Assembly (NCBI RefSeq): GCF_015207665.1
Contig: NZ_JADEWL010000031.1
Location: 1-53,364 of the forward strand
Direction of reading: 5' to 3'
Length of the DNA stretch: 53,364 nt
Source: Plectonema cf. radiosum LEGE 06105
Lineage (GTDB): Bacteria > Cyanobacteriota > Cyanobacteriia > Cyanobacteriales > Nostocaceae
The notes under the pieces were generated by a model that did no database searches, was not told where the DNA came from, and saw only the letters and a list, made by a program, of their open reading frames with translations. The position numbers and the translations under genes were made by a program. This document shows positions 53,001 to 53,364 of this stretch, piece by piece (position 1 is the stretch's first letter; every line of letters starts with the position of its first letter).

Positions 53001-53261
53001 GTGGTAAGCGTTGAAGGCAAGTTTGGTCAAGGTAAAAGAAGATTTAGTCTTAATCGTGTGATGACTAAACTTTCTCATACTTCTAAAACTGCAATCGCCA
53101 TCACTTTTTTAGTAATGAATCTTTCTGCTTATCTCTCACGTTTATTAAGAGCTTTTTTGTGCTTCTGCATTCAGAAATCGATCTTTTTTACAGTCTGACA
53201 TTAGCAATCATTATGACTTTCTTGTTTTTTATAAAAAAACTTATTTTTTGTCCTTCCTTGA
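53001..53261 (+). pseudogene. 3' remnant of an IS5-like transposase
   Basis: One frame gives VSVEGKFGQGKRRFSLNRVM, then TKLSHTSKTAIAITFLVMNL, the C-terminal end of IS5-type transposases (catalytic Glu in EGKFGQ). The continuation (FFVLLHSEIDLFYSLTLAII, ending FCPSLNNQ at 53261) lies in another frame, so at least one frameshift is present. The N-terminal two thirds with the Asp residues are missing. It cannot be active. Confidence 0.8.
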
Positions 53262-53289
53262 ATAACCAATGAATCTCCATCTCACTTTT

Positions 53290-53323
53290 TTATGACTTTT
53301 TCAGCAACCCCTACATTATTTAC
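53290..53323. mobile_element. Probable right inverted-repeat end of the decayed IS
   Basis: TATGACTTTTTCAGCAACCC with CTA following is the typical outer end of such elements (TAGGGGTTGCTGAAAAAGTC on the other strand). It lies ~30 bases beyond the transposase remnant. The left end is not found, so the element is truncated. Confidence 0.6.
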
Positions 53324-53364
53324 AGCAACGGAGCAAGTAAATGAAGTACACCCCTCCCCAACCC

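Overview
The window looks like a chromosomal segment of a filamentous, probably heterocyst-forming (Nostocales) cyanobacterium. This is inferred from frequent GCGATCGC (HIP1) octamers, AT-rich spacers filled with tandem short repeats, a PEP-CTERM protein, a serine/threonine kinase-AAA-GAF-histidine kinase fusion, and housekeeping proteins of cyanobacterial type. No rRNA, tRNA or CRISPR array was found.

Layout. 1-9.8 kb: thioredoxin, class I/II aminotransferase, PEP-CTERM protein, single-domain response regulator, a 59-codon gene on the minus strand (3430-3609), uvrC, two surface or envelope proteins of unknown role, argC. 9.8-12 kb: a broken ParE-type toxin with its antitoxin, and an HTH/AAA-like ATPase. 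12.2-24.5 kb: a cyanobactin-type RiPP locus between two copies of a ~187-bp sequence. 24.8-26.3 kb: toxin-antitoxin remnants. 26.7-30.8 kb: rsmG, a 3' fragment of a second argC, hemC, glgA. 30.9-38.5 kb: DUF433 protein, a heme-oxygenase-fold putative diiron protein, the 1825-residue hybrid kinase. 38.7-45.5 kb: UDP-GlcNAc 2-epimerase, a membrane protein, topoisomerase I, and a ParA/CooC-like ATPase divergent from a metal-binding lipoprotein with a Zur/Fur-like palindrome between them. 45.6-50.1 kb: DUF427 protein, a two-gene unit between two copies of a ~63-bp repeat, a WD40 protein, and two small proteins. 50.4-52.9 kb: a methyltransferase and a cupin-globin fusion, divergent from a cytochrome b-like membrane protein. 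The right edge is the 3' end of a decayed IS5-like insertion sequence.

The RiPP locus is the main accessory system. Two tandem precursors (74 and 65 codons) share a PatE-type leader and a C-terminal SYDG signal and differ only in the core. Around them lie a PatA-type subtilase, a fused E1-like/YcaO cyclodehydratase, a free-standing SagB-type oxidase, and a second subtilase whose long insert between Asp and His marks it as the PatG-type macrocyclase. A short leader-like protein ending in GGCG and a LamG-fold protein lie between the precursors and the modification genes. I see no prenyltransferase. The expected products are macrocyclic peptides with azoles made from Cys. Predicted cores are MYEWNCWINC and, if untrimmed, RECVFEECIITGGRPMWC.

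Several genes are visibly broken: a ParE toxin by a one-base insertion, a PIN toxin by a single stop codon, a VapB antitoxin without a normal start, a PatA-type fragment, an argC fragment and a transposase tail.
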